From Methylobacterium gregans (GTDB lineage: Bacteria > Pseudomonadota > Alphaproteobacteria > Rhizobiales > Beijerinckiaceae), in contig NZ_BPQM01000090.1 of assembly GCF_022179245.1 (NCBI RefSeq), positions 1-53,567 on the forward strand: DNA of 53,567 nt, read 5' to 3'. Shown in pieces: positions 21,401 through 28,841 of the stretch. A program made the translations under genes and the position numbers. The notes under the pieces were generated by a model, which worked only from the letters and a program-made list of their open reading frames with translations, searched no databases and was not told where the DNA came from. Position 1 is the first letter of the stretch, and each line of letters opens with the position of its first letter.

Positions 21401-21615
21401 ATGCGCGGAAGCAGCGCCGCTCCGCCGAGCCGAGCGCCGAGAATCGCGGTTAAGCCCCGGGTAGCCCGACGGGTTGGCAGGAACAGGGTCACGCCCGCGA
21501 GCGCGAGCGGGTCGCGCCCGAGATCGCCGACGAGGCGCCCGTCGAGCAGCGCGTCGGCCAGCGTCGGCAGGAAGGGGGCGCCGCGGCCGATGGTGAAGAT
21601 GTGGGACTCGGACAT
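18469..21615 (-). CDS. addB: AddB helicase-nuclease subunit (alphaproteobacterial type)
   Basis: Partner of AddA in end resection. The 1048-residue protein matches the usual length of the alphaproteobacterial form. The N-terminal UvrD-like region begins with FTIGRGAPFLPTLADALLDG and has LFLPTRRATRGLTAIL. Later come VVAGSTGSVPATTKLIAAVAG and ALVTPDRGLAARVAQEL. A PD-(D/E)xK nuclease domain ends the protein, with ACIVDFKTGLPPSNREV near residue 920. I see no four-cysteine iron-sulfur cluster of the Bacillus AddB type. It sits between murU and addA on the same strand; a GC-only hairpin separates it from murU. Confidence 0.93.
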   Translation of the reverse strand: MSESHIFTIGRGAPFLPTLADALLDGRLVGDLGRDPLALAGVTLFLPTRRATRGLTAILGARLGGAALLPRMIPLGEADEAELDLAAEPLLENGPDPLSAPMPPLERRLILARLVQAWAATVDRKLLPLDAEVPFLVPSSPADAVGLAADLERLMDALTVEGLPWSEIGSAVEAEYSRYFGLTLDFVRIAAEFWPGILDERGMSDPVSRARGLVLAEAKRLARERPADPVVVAGSTGSVPATTKLIAAVAGLPRGAVVLPGLDRDLDAAGWEAIETGTAEDREIAHGHPQAVLHRLLGRQGLNVARGAVVELGRPDPESAARAAMLSEALRPAETTDAWARLDPAERDRTAALGLAHLCVVEAADEREEALAAAIALRETLEVPGATAALVTPDRGLAARVAQELARWGIVAEDSAGVPLARSPAGRLARLAAELAADLLRAQGDAIPARLLALLAHPLVLLGMPRADVVRGAAALEIGVLRGPAPRPGFDGIRQALAAERAGAPERQPRAKRRLKEIDWELAAALLDRLELAFAEFPGPGEAADCNLVALAGRHRAACDGLTAAPEDALETACASLNCLDALFDDLELTDPELLPGRFDDYPAFFTALAGERMVPCAGAAPHPRLRVLGLLEARLLTADRIVLGGLDEGVWPMRATTDAFLNRPMRERVGLDPPERRIGQMAHDFVQGLGPRDAIITRAAKREGAPTVPSRLLQRVRAFAGEALWGEAVGRGRRFLGYVAAIDTLPPQPRLAQPKPRPDPALFPRSLSVTEVETLVRDPYSIFARHVLGLDPLDPLAAQPGASDRGSIVHDIFARFSARFPEGLPAFDVAVEYLDSVAYEAFAPIIDTYPELYAEWWPRYERMANAYLPWEVERRAGLRQVHPEIYGRWEIPMGRETFTLRARADRIERRADGSACIVDFKTGLPPSNREVFAGFSPQLTLEAAMLMAGAFKGFPPTKSAPDLLYVYASGGRKAFTPLPVKTPRGETRGVPEIVEEHAARLRGLVARFMTGEAAYVSRPYPKYARAYGAYDHLARVLEWSLAGEAEA

Positions 21616-21650
21616 CGGGGGCTTTAAGCGTTCCGCTCGGCAGCGCCTGG

Positions 21651-21674
21651 GCGCGCGGGGGGGCCCCCGCGCGC
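21651..21674. repeat. 11-bp GC-only inverted repeat between addB and murU
   Basis: GCGCGCGGGGG at 21651-21661 is the exact reverse complement of CCCCCGCGCGC at 21664-21674, with only two bases between. It sits 36 bases upstream of the addB start and 50 bases after the murU stop. It could be a terminator for murU or an attenuator or cruciform for addB; no T-run is present. Confidence 0.6.
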
Positions 21675-21723
21675 ATCCGGAATCTACGTGTTCTGCGTCC
21701 GTTCCACAATCGCGACGGACGGT

Positions 21724-22458
21724 TCAGGGGTGCCGCGCGCTCGCCTTCACGCGCTCCTCGGCCGCCTGGATCGCCTCCGGGGTGCCGACATGGAGCCATT
21801 GCCCGTCAAGGCGCAGGCCGTAGAGGCGCTCGCGCGCGATCGCCCGGTCGAACAGGAGGTTGAGCGAGAAGGCGCCGTCCGGCGTGTCGGCGAAGAGCTC
21901 CGGCTTCACGATCGCCACGCCCGCGTAGATGAAGGGCGCCACCGCCCGCTCGCCGCGGCGCTCCAGGCGCCCGTCCGGGGCCATCACGAAGTCGCCTGCG
22001 CCCTCGTAGCCGAGGCTCGTCGCGGTGGGGGCCACGAGGAGCAGGAGGTCCATCGCCTCGGGCTGCCAGCGCTCGATCAGGCGGGCGAGGTTCGGGGTCG
22101 GCCCCTCCAGCCAGAACGAGTCGGAGTTCATCACCACGAAGGGCGCCGCGCCCACGAGATCGAGGGCCTTCTTCACGCCGCCGCCGGTCTCGAGCAGCGT
22201 CTCGCGCTCGTCGGAGACCAGGATCTTCAGGCCGTCCGTGCGCTGCGCGACGTGCCCCTCCACGAGGTCGGCGAGGTAGTGGACGTTGACCACGGCCGTA
22301 TCGATGCCGGCCTCCGCCGCCCGGTCGAGGGCGTGGTCGATCAGCGCCTTGCCGGCGACCTCGACGAGCGGCTTCGGGGTGGTCGCCGTGACCGGCCGCA
22401 TGCGCTTGCCGAGGCCCGCGGCGAGGACGAAGGCGCGGGTGATGCGGGGCTCGCTCAT
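21724..22458 (-). CDS. murU: MurU-like nucleotidyltransferase
   Basis: Probably makes UDP-MurNAc from MurNAc-1-phosphate and UTP in the muropeptide recycling bypass. The 244-residue protein starts with the sugar-nucleotidyltransferase signature AFVLAAGLGKRMRPVTATTPKPL, followed by VAGKALIDHAL. The metal-binding Asp is in VVMNSDSFW, and LETGGGVKKAL and YAGVAIVKPELF also fit. It follows the TsaE-AmgK fusion by 41 bases on the same strand; AmgK supplies the sugar-1-phosphate in known systems (established in Pseudomonas and Caulobacter), so the pair makes functional sense. General sugar-1-phosphate transferase specificity cannot be excluded from sequence alone. Confidence 0.85.
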   Translation of the reverse strand: MSEPRITRAFVLAAGLGKRMRPVTATTPKPLVEVAGKALIDHALDRAAEAGIDTAVVNVHYLADLVEGHVAQRTDGLKILVSDERETLLETGGGVKKALDLVGAAPFVVMNSDSFWLEGPTPNLARLIERWQPEAMDLLLLVAPTATSLGYEGAGDFVMAPDGRLERRGERAVAPFIYAGVAIVKPELFADTPDGAFSLNLLFDRAIARERLYGLRLDGQWLHVGTPEAIQAAEERVKASARHP

Positions 22459-22499
22459 GGTGAGGTCCTGGGAAGCGGTCTTCGCGTTCGAGGCGGGCC

Positions 22500-24161
22500 T
22501 TACGGCGCGACGAGGCCCGGCATGTGCCGCGCGTGCCAATCGCGCAAGCCCGCGAGCGCCGGGTGCTCGAGGTTGCGGGCGAGATAGCCCTCGATGCGCG
22601 GCAGGTGGGCGAGGTAGCCGGGCTTGCCGTCGCGCTTGTCGAGGCGCGCGAAGATGCCGAGGATCTTCGTCGCGCGCTGGGCCGCCAGCAGGGCGTAGGC
22701 GGTGGCGAAGCCCGTGACGTCGAAGCCGGGCTCGCGGGCGCGGCGCTCGCGGGCGTAGAGGCCGAGCAGGCGCAGCTCGAACTCGGCGCTGGCATCGACC
22801 CGCGCGTCCTGCAGCAGCGAGGCGACATCGTAGGCCGGGTGGCCCAGCACCGCGTCCTGGAAGTCGATCAGTCCGACGCGCTCCAGCCCCTCGCGGTTGG
22901 GCAGCCAGATCAGGTTCGGCGAGTGGTAGTCGCGCAGCGTCCAGGTCGGGCGGGCGGGGATCGCGCCCTGCAGCGCCTCGGCCCAGAGGTCGAGGAACTC
23001 GGCTCTCGCCTCGGGCGAAAGCGCGACGCCGCGGATGCCGGGGCCGTACCACTCGGGCATCAGCTCGGTCTCGAAGAGCAGCGCCTCGATGTCGTAGCTC
23101 GGGATGCGGTGCTCGATGCCGGCGGCCACCGGCAGCACCGGGGGCAGCTCGGTGGCGTGGAGCTTGGCCAAGAGCCGCGTCGCCTCGGCGTAGCGTTCGG
23201 GCCGGGGACCGCTCGCGTCCACAACCGGCTCGGCGCCGAGGTCCTCGAGGATGAGGAGGCCCGCGTCGAGATCCTCGCCGTAGATGCGCGGCGCCGAGAA
23301 GCCGAGCGCCCGCAAGCCCCGGTCCATGGCCACGAAGGCGTGCACGCTCTCGGCGAGCTTCACGATGGCGCTGTAGGGCTTGCCGTCGCGCACCGGCGGC
23401 CCGTCCGCGCGCGGGGGCGAGATCATCAGCACGGCGGTCGAGCCGTCGGGATTGGTCAGGCGCTGGTAGGCGCGCGAGGAAGCGTCGCCCTGCATGTGGG
23501 CGCGCTCGGCGAGATCCCAGCCGGCGCGCACCATCAGTGCACGCACGGCCCGCGCCCGCTCGATGCGGTCGCGCATGCCGCCCGTCCCGTCGATGCGAGC
23601 GAAGCGCGAGCCCTCGCCGAACTCGGGCCGCAGCGAGAGATCGACGGTGAGCACCGGCCCGTCGCGGGGCGGCAGCTGCTCGGGCCACTCGACCAGGGTG
23701 ATGGCGGATTCGGTCATTTCGTCGAAGCCGAGCTCGACGAGTTCGTCCGAGCCGCGCAGGCGGTAGAGATCGGCGTGCACGATCGCCCGCCCGTCCCGGC
23801 CCGTATAGGGCTGGACCAGCGTAAAGGTCGGGCTCGGCACTTCGAGTTCGGGATCGCCGGTCAGTTCCCGGATGACGGCGCGGGCGAGCGTGGTCTTGCC
23901 GCCGCCCAAGCCCCCCGACAGGGCGACAATGTCGCCCGGCAACAGGAACTCGGCGAGGAACAGGCCGAGATCCTCGGTCGCGCCCTCCTCGGGCAGCACG
24001 ATCTCCCAGGGCTTCGAGCCCTCGGCGGGAGCCTCGTGCGTAGTCGGATCGTCCTGGTCCAAACCCGCTCCTCCGCGGTCCCCGCGCACGCCGTACCGGG
24101 CTCCGGACACGGCCGCGATGCCCCGATCGTCCGACCGCCGTGCATCGCCGCCGCTCTCCAT
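22500..24161 (-). CDS. bifunctional TsaE ATPase / AmgK-like sugar kinase fusion
   Basis: The 553-residue protein joins two enzymes. Residues about 50-190 are TsaE, the ATPase of tRNA t6A37 formation, with Walker A GGLGGGKTTLARA, the SPTFTLVQPY segment and HADLYRLRG. Residues about 215-540 are an aminoglycoside-phosphotransferase-like kinase with catalytic LRDYHSPNLIWL and metal-binding GLIDFQDAVLG, matching AmgK, which phosphorylates MurNAc and GlcNAc at C1. MurU follows directly, supporting the AmgK assignment. Such fusions occur in Hyphomicrobiales, so this is unusual in general but not unique. The first ~45 residues (Gly/Asp/Arg-rich) match nothing I recognise, and the true start may lie later. 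Confidence 0.88.
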   Translation of the reverse strand: MESGGDARRSDDRGIAAVSGARYGVRGDRGGAGLDQDDPTTHEAPAEGSKPWEIVLPEEGATEDLGLFLAEFLLPGDIVALSGGLGGGKTTLARAVIRELTGDPELEVPSPTFTLVQPYTGRDGRAIVHADLYRLRGSDELVELGFDEMTESAITLVEWPEQLPPRDGPVLTVDLSLRPEFGEGSRFARIDGTGGMRDRIERARAVRALMVRAGWDLAERAHMQGDASSRAYQRLTNPDGSTAVLMISPPRADGPPVRDGKPYSAIVKLAESVHAFVAMDRGLRALGFSAPRIYGEDLDAGLLILEDLGAEPVVDASGPRPERYAEATRLLAKLHATELPPVLPVAAGIEHRIPSYDIEALLFETELMPEWYGPGIRGVALSPEARAEFLDLWAEALQGAIPARPTWTLRDYHSPNLIWLPNREGLERVGLIDFQDAVLGHPAYDVASLLQDARVDASAEFELRLLGLYARERRAREPGFDVTGFATAYALLAAQRATKILGIFARLDKRDGKPGYLAHLPRIEGYLARNLEHPALAGLRDWHARHMPGLVAP

Positions 24162-24297
24162 ACACAGACGAGTCGTAGACGAGGATCGTTAACCGATCAT
24201 CGCGCTCCGGCGCCGCGCGTTCCCGTCCCCGCCGAAGCTTGACAGTCGGGCACTTTCGCGGAACCGCTCCGGCTCGCTACCACGGAGAATCGTCCCA

Positions 24298-24699
24298 ATG
24301 GATGGCCTGTTCGCACGCCTGTCGCCGTACGCACCCTATACCCTGGCCGCCCTGCGGGTCATGGCCGGCCTCCTGTTCCTCGCGCACGGCACGCAGAAGC
24401 TGTTCGGCTTCCCGCCCTCGAACGGGCCCGCACCCGAACTCCTCTCGCTGCGCGGCATCGGCGGGGTGATCGAGATCGTGACGGGTGCGCTGATCGCGCT
24501 CGGCCTGTTCACCCGGCCGGCGGCTTTCCTCGCCTCGGGCCAGATGGCGGTGGCCTACTTCCTGTTCCACGCGCCGCGCGGCTTTTTCCCGGCCGTGAAC
24601 GGGGGCGACGCGGCGATCCTGTTCTGCTTCGTCTTCCTCTACCTCGTCACCGCCGGTCCCGGGGCGCTGAGCCTCGACGGGCGGCGTCCGCGGGTCTGA
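24298..24699 (+). CDS. DoxX family membrane protein
   Basis: A 133-residue inner-membrane protein with four hydrophobic helices, the usual DoxX size. Conserved features are MAGLLFLAHGTQKLFGFP in helix 1 and EIVTGALIALGLFTRPAAFLASGQMAVAYF split over helices 2 and 3, where the Glu and the RPAA turn are typical. The helix 3-4 loop has FPAVNGGDAAILFCF. DoxX proteins have been linked to quinone-related electron transfer and redox balance, but the activity of most members is undefined. It is monocistronic and ends at a strong convergent hairpin. Confidence 0.88.
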   Translation: MDGLFARLSPYAPYTLAALRVMAGLLFLAHGTQKLFGFPPSNGPAPELLSLRGIGGVIEIVTGALIALGLFTRPAAFLASGQMAVAYFLFHAPRGFFPAVNGGDAAILFCFVFLYLVTAGPGALSLDGRRPRV

Positions 24700-24728
24700 G
24701 ACGGCTTCGTTCAGTCTCCTGAGGTGCC

Positions 24729-24764
24729 GCGTATCTCCTCCCCCTCTTTTGGGAGGGGATACGC
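24729..24764. terminator. bidirectional hairpin, DoxX / molybdenum hydroxylase
   Basis: GCGTATC at 24729-24735 pairs with GATACGC at 24758-24764, and the inner CCTCCC pairs with GGGAGG around CCTCTTTT. It lies between the convergent stops at 24699 and 24778. The TTTT in the loop and the C/G-rich arms resemble the other convergent hairpins of the window. Confidence 0.65.
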
Positions 24765-24777
24765 GGGGGTGTCCCGC

Positions 24778-27033
24778 TCACCCGATGATCTTGTCGACCG
24801 TGATCGGCAGGTGGCGGATGCGCTTGCCGGTGGCGTGGAAGACCGCGTTGGCGATGGCCGCCGCGGTGCCCACGATGCCGATCTCGCCGAGCCCCTTCAC
24901 GCCGAGCGGGTTCGCCCGGTCCTCCTCGTCCACGAAGATCACCTCGATGTCGTGGATGTCGGCGTTCACCGGCACGTGGTACTCGCCGAGATTGTGGTTC
25001 ATGAACCGGCCGAGGGTGGTGTCCATCATCGACTCCTCCTCCAGAGCCGCGCCGATGCCCATGACCACGCCGCCGAGGATCTGGCTGCGCGCCGTCTTCG
25101 GGTTGAGGATCTTGCCGGCCGCGATCGCGGAGACCACCCGCGTCAGGCGCACCTGACCGAGCTCCTCGTCGATCTTGACCTCGGCGAAGACGGCGGAGTG
25201 GGTGTAGGCCTCGTACTGGCTGTTGAAGTCCTTGTCGGGCGCGGCCTGACCGACGGCCTCCAGCTTCTCGACGCCGGCCGCGCGCATCACGTCCACCAGC
25301 GCGACGCGGCGGGCGGGATCGCCCGCCACCTCGATATGGCCGTCCGCGAAGGCGACGCGCTCGAAATCGACGTTGGCCAGCGGCGAGTTGTCCATCTGGC
25401 GCGCCAGCCGGAAGAGTTGCTCGCCGACGTCCCGGCAGGCCTTCATCACGGCCGTGCCGGAGGAGGCCGCCGTCCACGAGCCGCCCGCGATCGGCGCCTC
25501 CGGAAGCCGCGTGTCGCCGAGCTTCGTCGTCACCGCCTCCATCGACAGGCCGAGCGTGTCGGCGGCGATCTGGGTGAGGATCGTGTAGGTGCCGGTGCCG
25601 ATATCGCCCGTGGTGTTGCCGACCTCGAGCTTGCCGTCTGCCGTCAGGATGGCGTGGGCGCTCGTCTGCATCATCATCGATTCCCAGACGCCCGTGGCCA
25701 TACCCCAGCCGACGAGCTCGCGGCCCTCGCGCATGGAGCGCGGCTCCGGGTTGCGTTTCGACCAGCCGAAGCGCTCGGCGCCCTCCGCAAAGCAGGCCTT
25801 CAGCGCCTTCGAGCCGAAGGGCTTGTCCTCCTGGGTCTGGTCCCGCTCGGTGTAGTTCTTGAGCCGGAGCTGGATCGGGTCCTGGCCGGCGGCGTAGGCC
25901 AGTTCGTCCATCGCCGTCTCGATGGCGAAGACGCCGGTGACCGCGCCGGGCGCGCGCATGTCGGCGGGCGTGAAGGTGTCGAGCTTGGCGAGCTTGTAGG
26001 TCAGCGCGACGTTGTCGCACCTGTAGAGGATGCCCGACCAGTTGACGACGACCTCCTGGTAATCCTCGAACTGCGAGGTCGGCGCGAGGGCATCGTGGCG
26101 CAGCGCCTGGAGCGTGCCGTCCCGGTCGGCGCCGAGGCTGATCGTCTGGATCGCCTCGGGGCGGTAGCTGAAGGTCCACATCTGGTCGCGGGTCAGCGCC
26201 ACCCGCACCGAGCGGCCGAGATCGCGCGCGGCCAGCATCGCCAGGAAGAGCTGGTACTGCGGGCGAAGGCCCGAGCCGAAGCCGCCGCCGAGATACGGGT
26301 TCATCACCCGCAGGTCGTCCTTCTTCAGGCCGAACACGTTCGCGAGATAGCCCTGGCTGTTCGAGACGCCCTGGATCTTGTCGTAGACCGTGTAGGTGCC
26401 GTCCTCCTCGACGATCACGGTCGAGGCGTGCGGCTCCATCGGGTTGTGGTGCTCGGTGGCGAGCGTGTACTGCTCCCGGACCCTCACGGCCGCGGTGTCG
26501 AAGGCCGCATCGGCGTCGCCCCAGGGCTTCGGCGGGGGCTTGATGCCGTTGCGCTTCATCGGCGGGTCGTAGGCGAACGCTTCGACCTTGCTCAGATCGA
26601 CGCTGGGCGCCTCCGCCTCGTAATCGACTTCGACCAGCGTCGCGGCGTGGCGCGCGGTGTCGAAATCCTCGGCCACCACCAGGGCGACCGGCTGGCCGCT
26701 GTAGTGGATCTTGTCGTCGTAGAGCGCGCGGAACGGCGCGCCGGGGGGGGCGACCTGATCCTGGTAATTGTAGTTCAGCCACGCGGTGCGCGGCCGGTTC
26801 TCGTGGGTCAGCACCTTGACGACGCCGGGCACCGCCTCGGCCGCGCGCGTGTCGATGCTCTTGATCCGGCCCTTGGCGACGATGCCCGACACGACGTAGC
26901 CGTGCAGGAGATCGGGCGCCGAGAACTCGCCCGCGTATTTGGCGAGCCCCGTCACCTTGGCGGGACCGTCGATGCGGCTGCGCGGCGTGCCGACGAAGCT
27001 GTCGCGCCCGGTGGAGGAGAAGGTCTGGGTCAT
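24778..27033 (-). CDS. xanthine dehydrogenase family, molybdopterin-binding subunit
   Basis: Catalytic subunit of a molybdenum hydroxylase oxidising aldehydes or N-heterocycles. The 751-residue protein starts with SRIDGPAKVTGLAKYAGEF, standard for the family. It has the cofactor loop GGGFGSGLRPQ, ANTTGDIG-like NTTGDIGTGTYTILTQIAAD, and the catalytic glutamate near the end in GVKGLGEIGIVGTAAAIANAV. Subunit order (large, FAD, 2Fe-2S downstream to upstream) and the cysteine-rich FAD subunit resemble PaoABC/YagRST aldehyde oxidoreductase. There is no Tat signal here. The substrate is not predictable. It follows the FAD subunit by 7 bases. Confidence 0.9.
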   Translation of the reverse strand: MTQTFSSTGRDSFVGTPRSRIDGPAKVTGLAKYAGEFSAPDLLHGYVVSGIVAKGRIKSIDTRAAEAVPGVVKVLTHENRPRTAWLNYNYQDQVAPPGAPFRALYDDKIHYSGQPVALVVAEDFDTARHAATLVEVDYEAEAPSVDLSKVEAFAYDPPMKRNGIKPPPKPWGDADAAFDTAAVRVREQYTLATEHHNPMEPHASTVIVEEDGTYTVYDKIQGVSNSQGYLANVFGLKKDDLRVMNPYLGGGFGSGLRPQYQLFLAMLAARDLGRSVRVALTRDQMWTFSYRPEAIQTISLGADRDGTLQALRHDALAPTSQFEDYQEVVVNWSGILYRCDNVALTYKLAKLDTFTPADMRAPGAVTGVFAIETAMDELAYAAGQDPIQLRLKNYTERDQTQEDKPFGSKALKACFAEGAERFGWSKRNPEPRSMREGRELVGWGMATGVWESMMMQTSAHAILTADGKLEVGNTTGDIGTGTYTILTQIAADTLGLSMEAVTTKLGDTRLPEAPIAGGSWTAASSGTAVMKACRDVGEQLFRLARQMDNSPLANVDFERVAFADGHIEVAGDPARRVALVDVMRAAGVEKLEAVGQAAPDKDFNSQYEAYTHSAVFAEVKIDEELGQVRLTRVVSAIAAGKILNPKTARSQILGGVVMGIGAALEEESMMDTTLGRFMNHNLGEYHVPVNADIHDIEVIFVDEEDRANPLGVKGLGEIGIVGTAAAIANAVFHATGKRIRHLPITVDKIIG

Positions 27034-27040
27034 CGGCGGC

Positions 27041-28054
27041 TCACTGGATGCGCTTGTCGGTGATGGACTGGGGCGTGCCGGCGGCGGCCTGTTCCAGGCC
27101 CCGCACGATGGCGCGCCGCGCCAGTTCCGCCTTGAAGGCGTTGCCGGCTTGCGGCTTGGCCTCGGCGACGACGAGGTCGGCGGCGGCCTGGAAGCTCTCG
27201 CGGGTGGCGGGCTTGCCCTGGAGCAGCGCCTCGGCCTCTTCGTTGCGCCAGGGCTTGTGGGCGACGCCGCCGAGCGCGAGGCGGGCGGTCTTCACGGTAT
27301 CGCCGTCGAGTTCGAGGGCGGCGGCGACCGAGACCAGCGCGAAGGCGTAGGAGAGCCGGTCGCGCAGCTTCAGGTACGTGTAGTGCCGGCTGAAATCCCG
27401 GTCGGCCAGATCGACCGACACGATGATCTCGCCGGGCCTGAGGTTGGTGTCCTTCTCAGGCTGGTCGCCGGGAAGCCGGTGGAACTCGGCGAAGGGGATG
27501 CTGCGCTCGCCCTCGGGCCCGCTCACCTGCACTTTGGCCTCCAGCGCGGCGAGCGCCACGCACATGTCGGAGGGGTGCGTGGCGATGCAGTGCGGGCTCG
27601 TGCCGAAGATCGCGTGGATGCGGTTGACGCCCTGAATCGCCGGGCAGCCGGAGCCGGGCTGGCGTTTGTTGCAGGGCGTGCCCGTGTCGTAGAAGTAGTA
27701 GCAGCGGGTGCGCTGCAGCAGGTTGCCGCCGGTCGAGGCGGCGTTCCGGAGCTGCGCCGAGGCGCCGGCCAGGATCGCGTCGGCCAGCAGCGGGTAGCGC
27801 GCGCGGACGCGGTCGTCGTACGCCACGGTGGCGTTGGTCGCGAGCGCGCCGATCCGCAGGCCGCCGTCGTGCTCCGCGATCTCGCCGAGCGGCAGGCGGG
27901 TGATGTCGATGAGCCGGCCGGGGCGCTCGACATCGTACTTCATCAGGTCGATCAGGTTGGTGCCGCCCGCAATGAAGCGTGCACTCTCGGCGCCCGCGAA
28001 GGCCTGCACCGCCTCCGCCACCGTGCCGGCGCGGACGTAGTCGAAGCGGTTCAT
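27041..28054 (-). CDS. xanthine dehydrogenase family, FAD-binding subunit with cysteine cluster
   Basis: Passes electrons from the iron-sulfur subunit to the final acceptor through FAD. The 337-residue protein has FIAGGTNLIDLMKYDVERP (FAD pyrophosphate loop) and LRNAASTGGNLLQRTRC (second FAD motif). An inserted segment holds Cys118, 128, 137, 156 and 165, the pattern of the PaoB/4-hydroxybenzoyl-CoA reductase type that binds an extra 4Fe-4S cluster (family knowledge). The ATG at 28054 overlaps the stop of the 2Fe-2S gene by 4 bases (ATGA), which fixes the start. A longer open frame upstream overlaps that gene and is rejected. Confidence 0.92.
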   Translation of the reverse strand: MNRFDYVRAGTVAEAVQAFAGAESARFIAGGTNLIDLMKYDVERPGRLIDITRLPLGEIAEHDGGLRIGALATNATVAYDDRVRARYPLLADAILAGASAQLRNAASTGGNLLQRTRCYYFYDTGTPCNKRQPGSGCPAIQGVNRIHAIFGTSPHCIATHPSDMCVALAALEAKVQVSGPEGERSIPFAEFHRLPGDQPEKDTNLRPGEIIVSVDLADRDFSRHYTYLKLRDRLSYAFALVSVAAALELDGDTVKTARLALGGVAHKPWRNEEAEALLQGKPATRESFQAAADLVVAEAKPQAGNAFKAELARRAIVRGLEQAAAGTPQSITDKRIQ

Positions 28055-28581
28055 CGGGCGCCTCCCTGGGCCATCACGTCCTCGATCGCGTCGACGATGT
28101 TGGTGTAGGCGCCGCAGCGGCAGATGTTGCCGCTCATCGCCTCGCGGATCTCGTCGCGGGAGTGGGCGTGGCCCTCGTTCATCATGCCGACCGAGGAGCA
28201 GAGCTGGCCCGGCGTGCAGTAGCCGCACTGGAAGGCGTCGTGCTCGATGAAGGCCTCTTGAATCGGGTGCAGGCCGTTGGTGCCCGCGCCCTCGTTGGCG
28301 AGGCCGGACAGCCCCTCGACGGTGGTGATCTCGGCCCCGTCCTTCATGACCGCGAGCGTCAGGCAGGAATTCACCCGCGTGCCGTTCACCAGCACCGTGC
28401 AGGCGCCGCACTGGCCGTGGTCGCAGCCCTTCTTGGTGCCGGTGAGGTCGAGGTGCTCGCGCAGCAGGTCGAGCAGGGTGGTCCAGGGCGCGACCTGAAG
28501 CTCGCGGTGCTGGCCGTTGATGGTCAGGCTGATGCCGACTTTCGTGTCCGCCGCGACGGGCGAACCGCTTTCGATGAGCAT
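28051..28581 (-). CDS. xanthine dehydrogenase family, 2Fe-2S subunit
   Basis: Small electron-transfer subunit and first gene of the molybdenum hydroxylase operon. The 176-residue protein has a plant-type ferredoxin cluster at C53, C58, C61 and C73 (GCDHGQCGAC) and a second cluster at C119, C122, C154 and C156 (QCGYCTPGQ and CRCGAY), both complete. I chose the ATG at 28581 (MLIESGSPV); an open frame extends 72 codons farther, but that part is low-complexity and not family-like. The short N-terminus has no twin-arginine signal, so unlike E. coli PaoA this complex is probably cytoplasmic. Confidence 0.92.
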   Translation of the reverse strand: MLIESGSPVAADTKVGISLTINGQHRELQVAPWTTLLDLLREHLDLTGTKKGCDHGQCGACTVLVNGTRVNSCLTLAVMKDGAEITTVEGLSGLANEGAGTNGLHPIQEAFIEHDAFQCGYCTPGQLCSSVGMMNEGHAHSRDEIREAMSGNICRCGAYTNIVDAIEDVMAQGGAR

Positions 28582-28841
28582 GGGACCTCGCGGGAACGAT
28601 GAGGCGGGCCGAAACGCGGCCGTAGAAGAAGGCGTCCCGTCCGCTGCGGGGTCTCGCGTTGGCGAGCGCGCGGACGGGTGTGCCGGGCGTCGAGCGCCCG
28701 GTCTCACCTCACAACAATTCCAGATTGTCCCTGTTCCAAACGGCCCGGCGGCCCTGGCTGCGGCAGGACATCCCGCCGTTCCGTTCGGCCCGCGCATCGG
28801 CTAACCCTGGGGCGGCCCCCCACCCTTCTCGGAGACAGCCC

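Noticed and set aside
28582..28841. N-terminal extensions of the 2Fe-2S subunit (minus strand) and the M20 peptidase (plus strand) into this gap
   Set aside because: Both extensions are low-complexity and unlike their families. The gap is a divergent intergenic region with a CGGGCG/CGCCCG hairpin at about 28683-28699.
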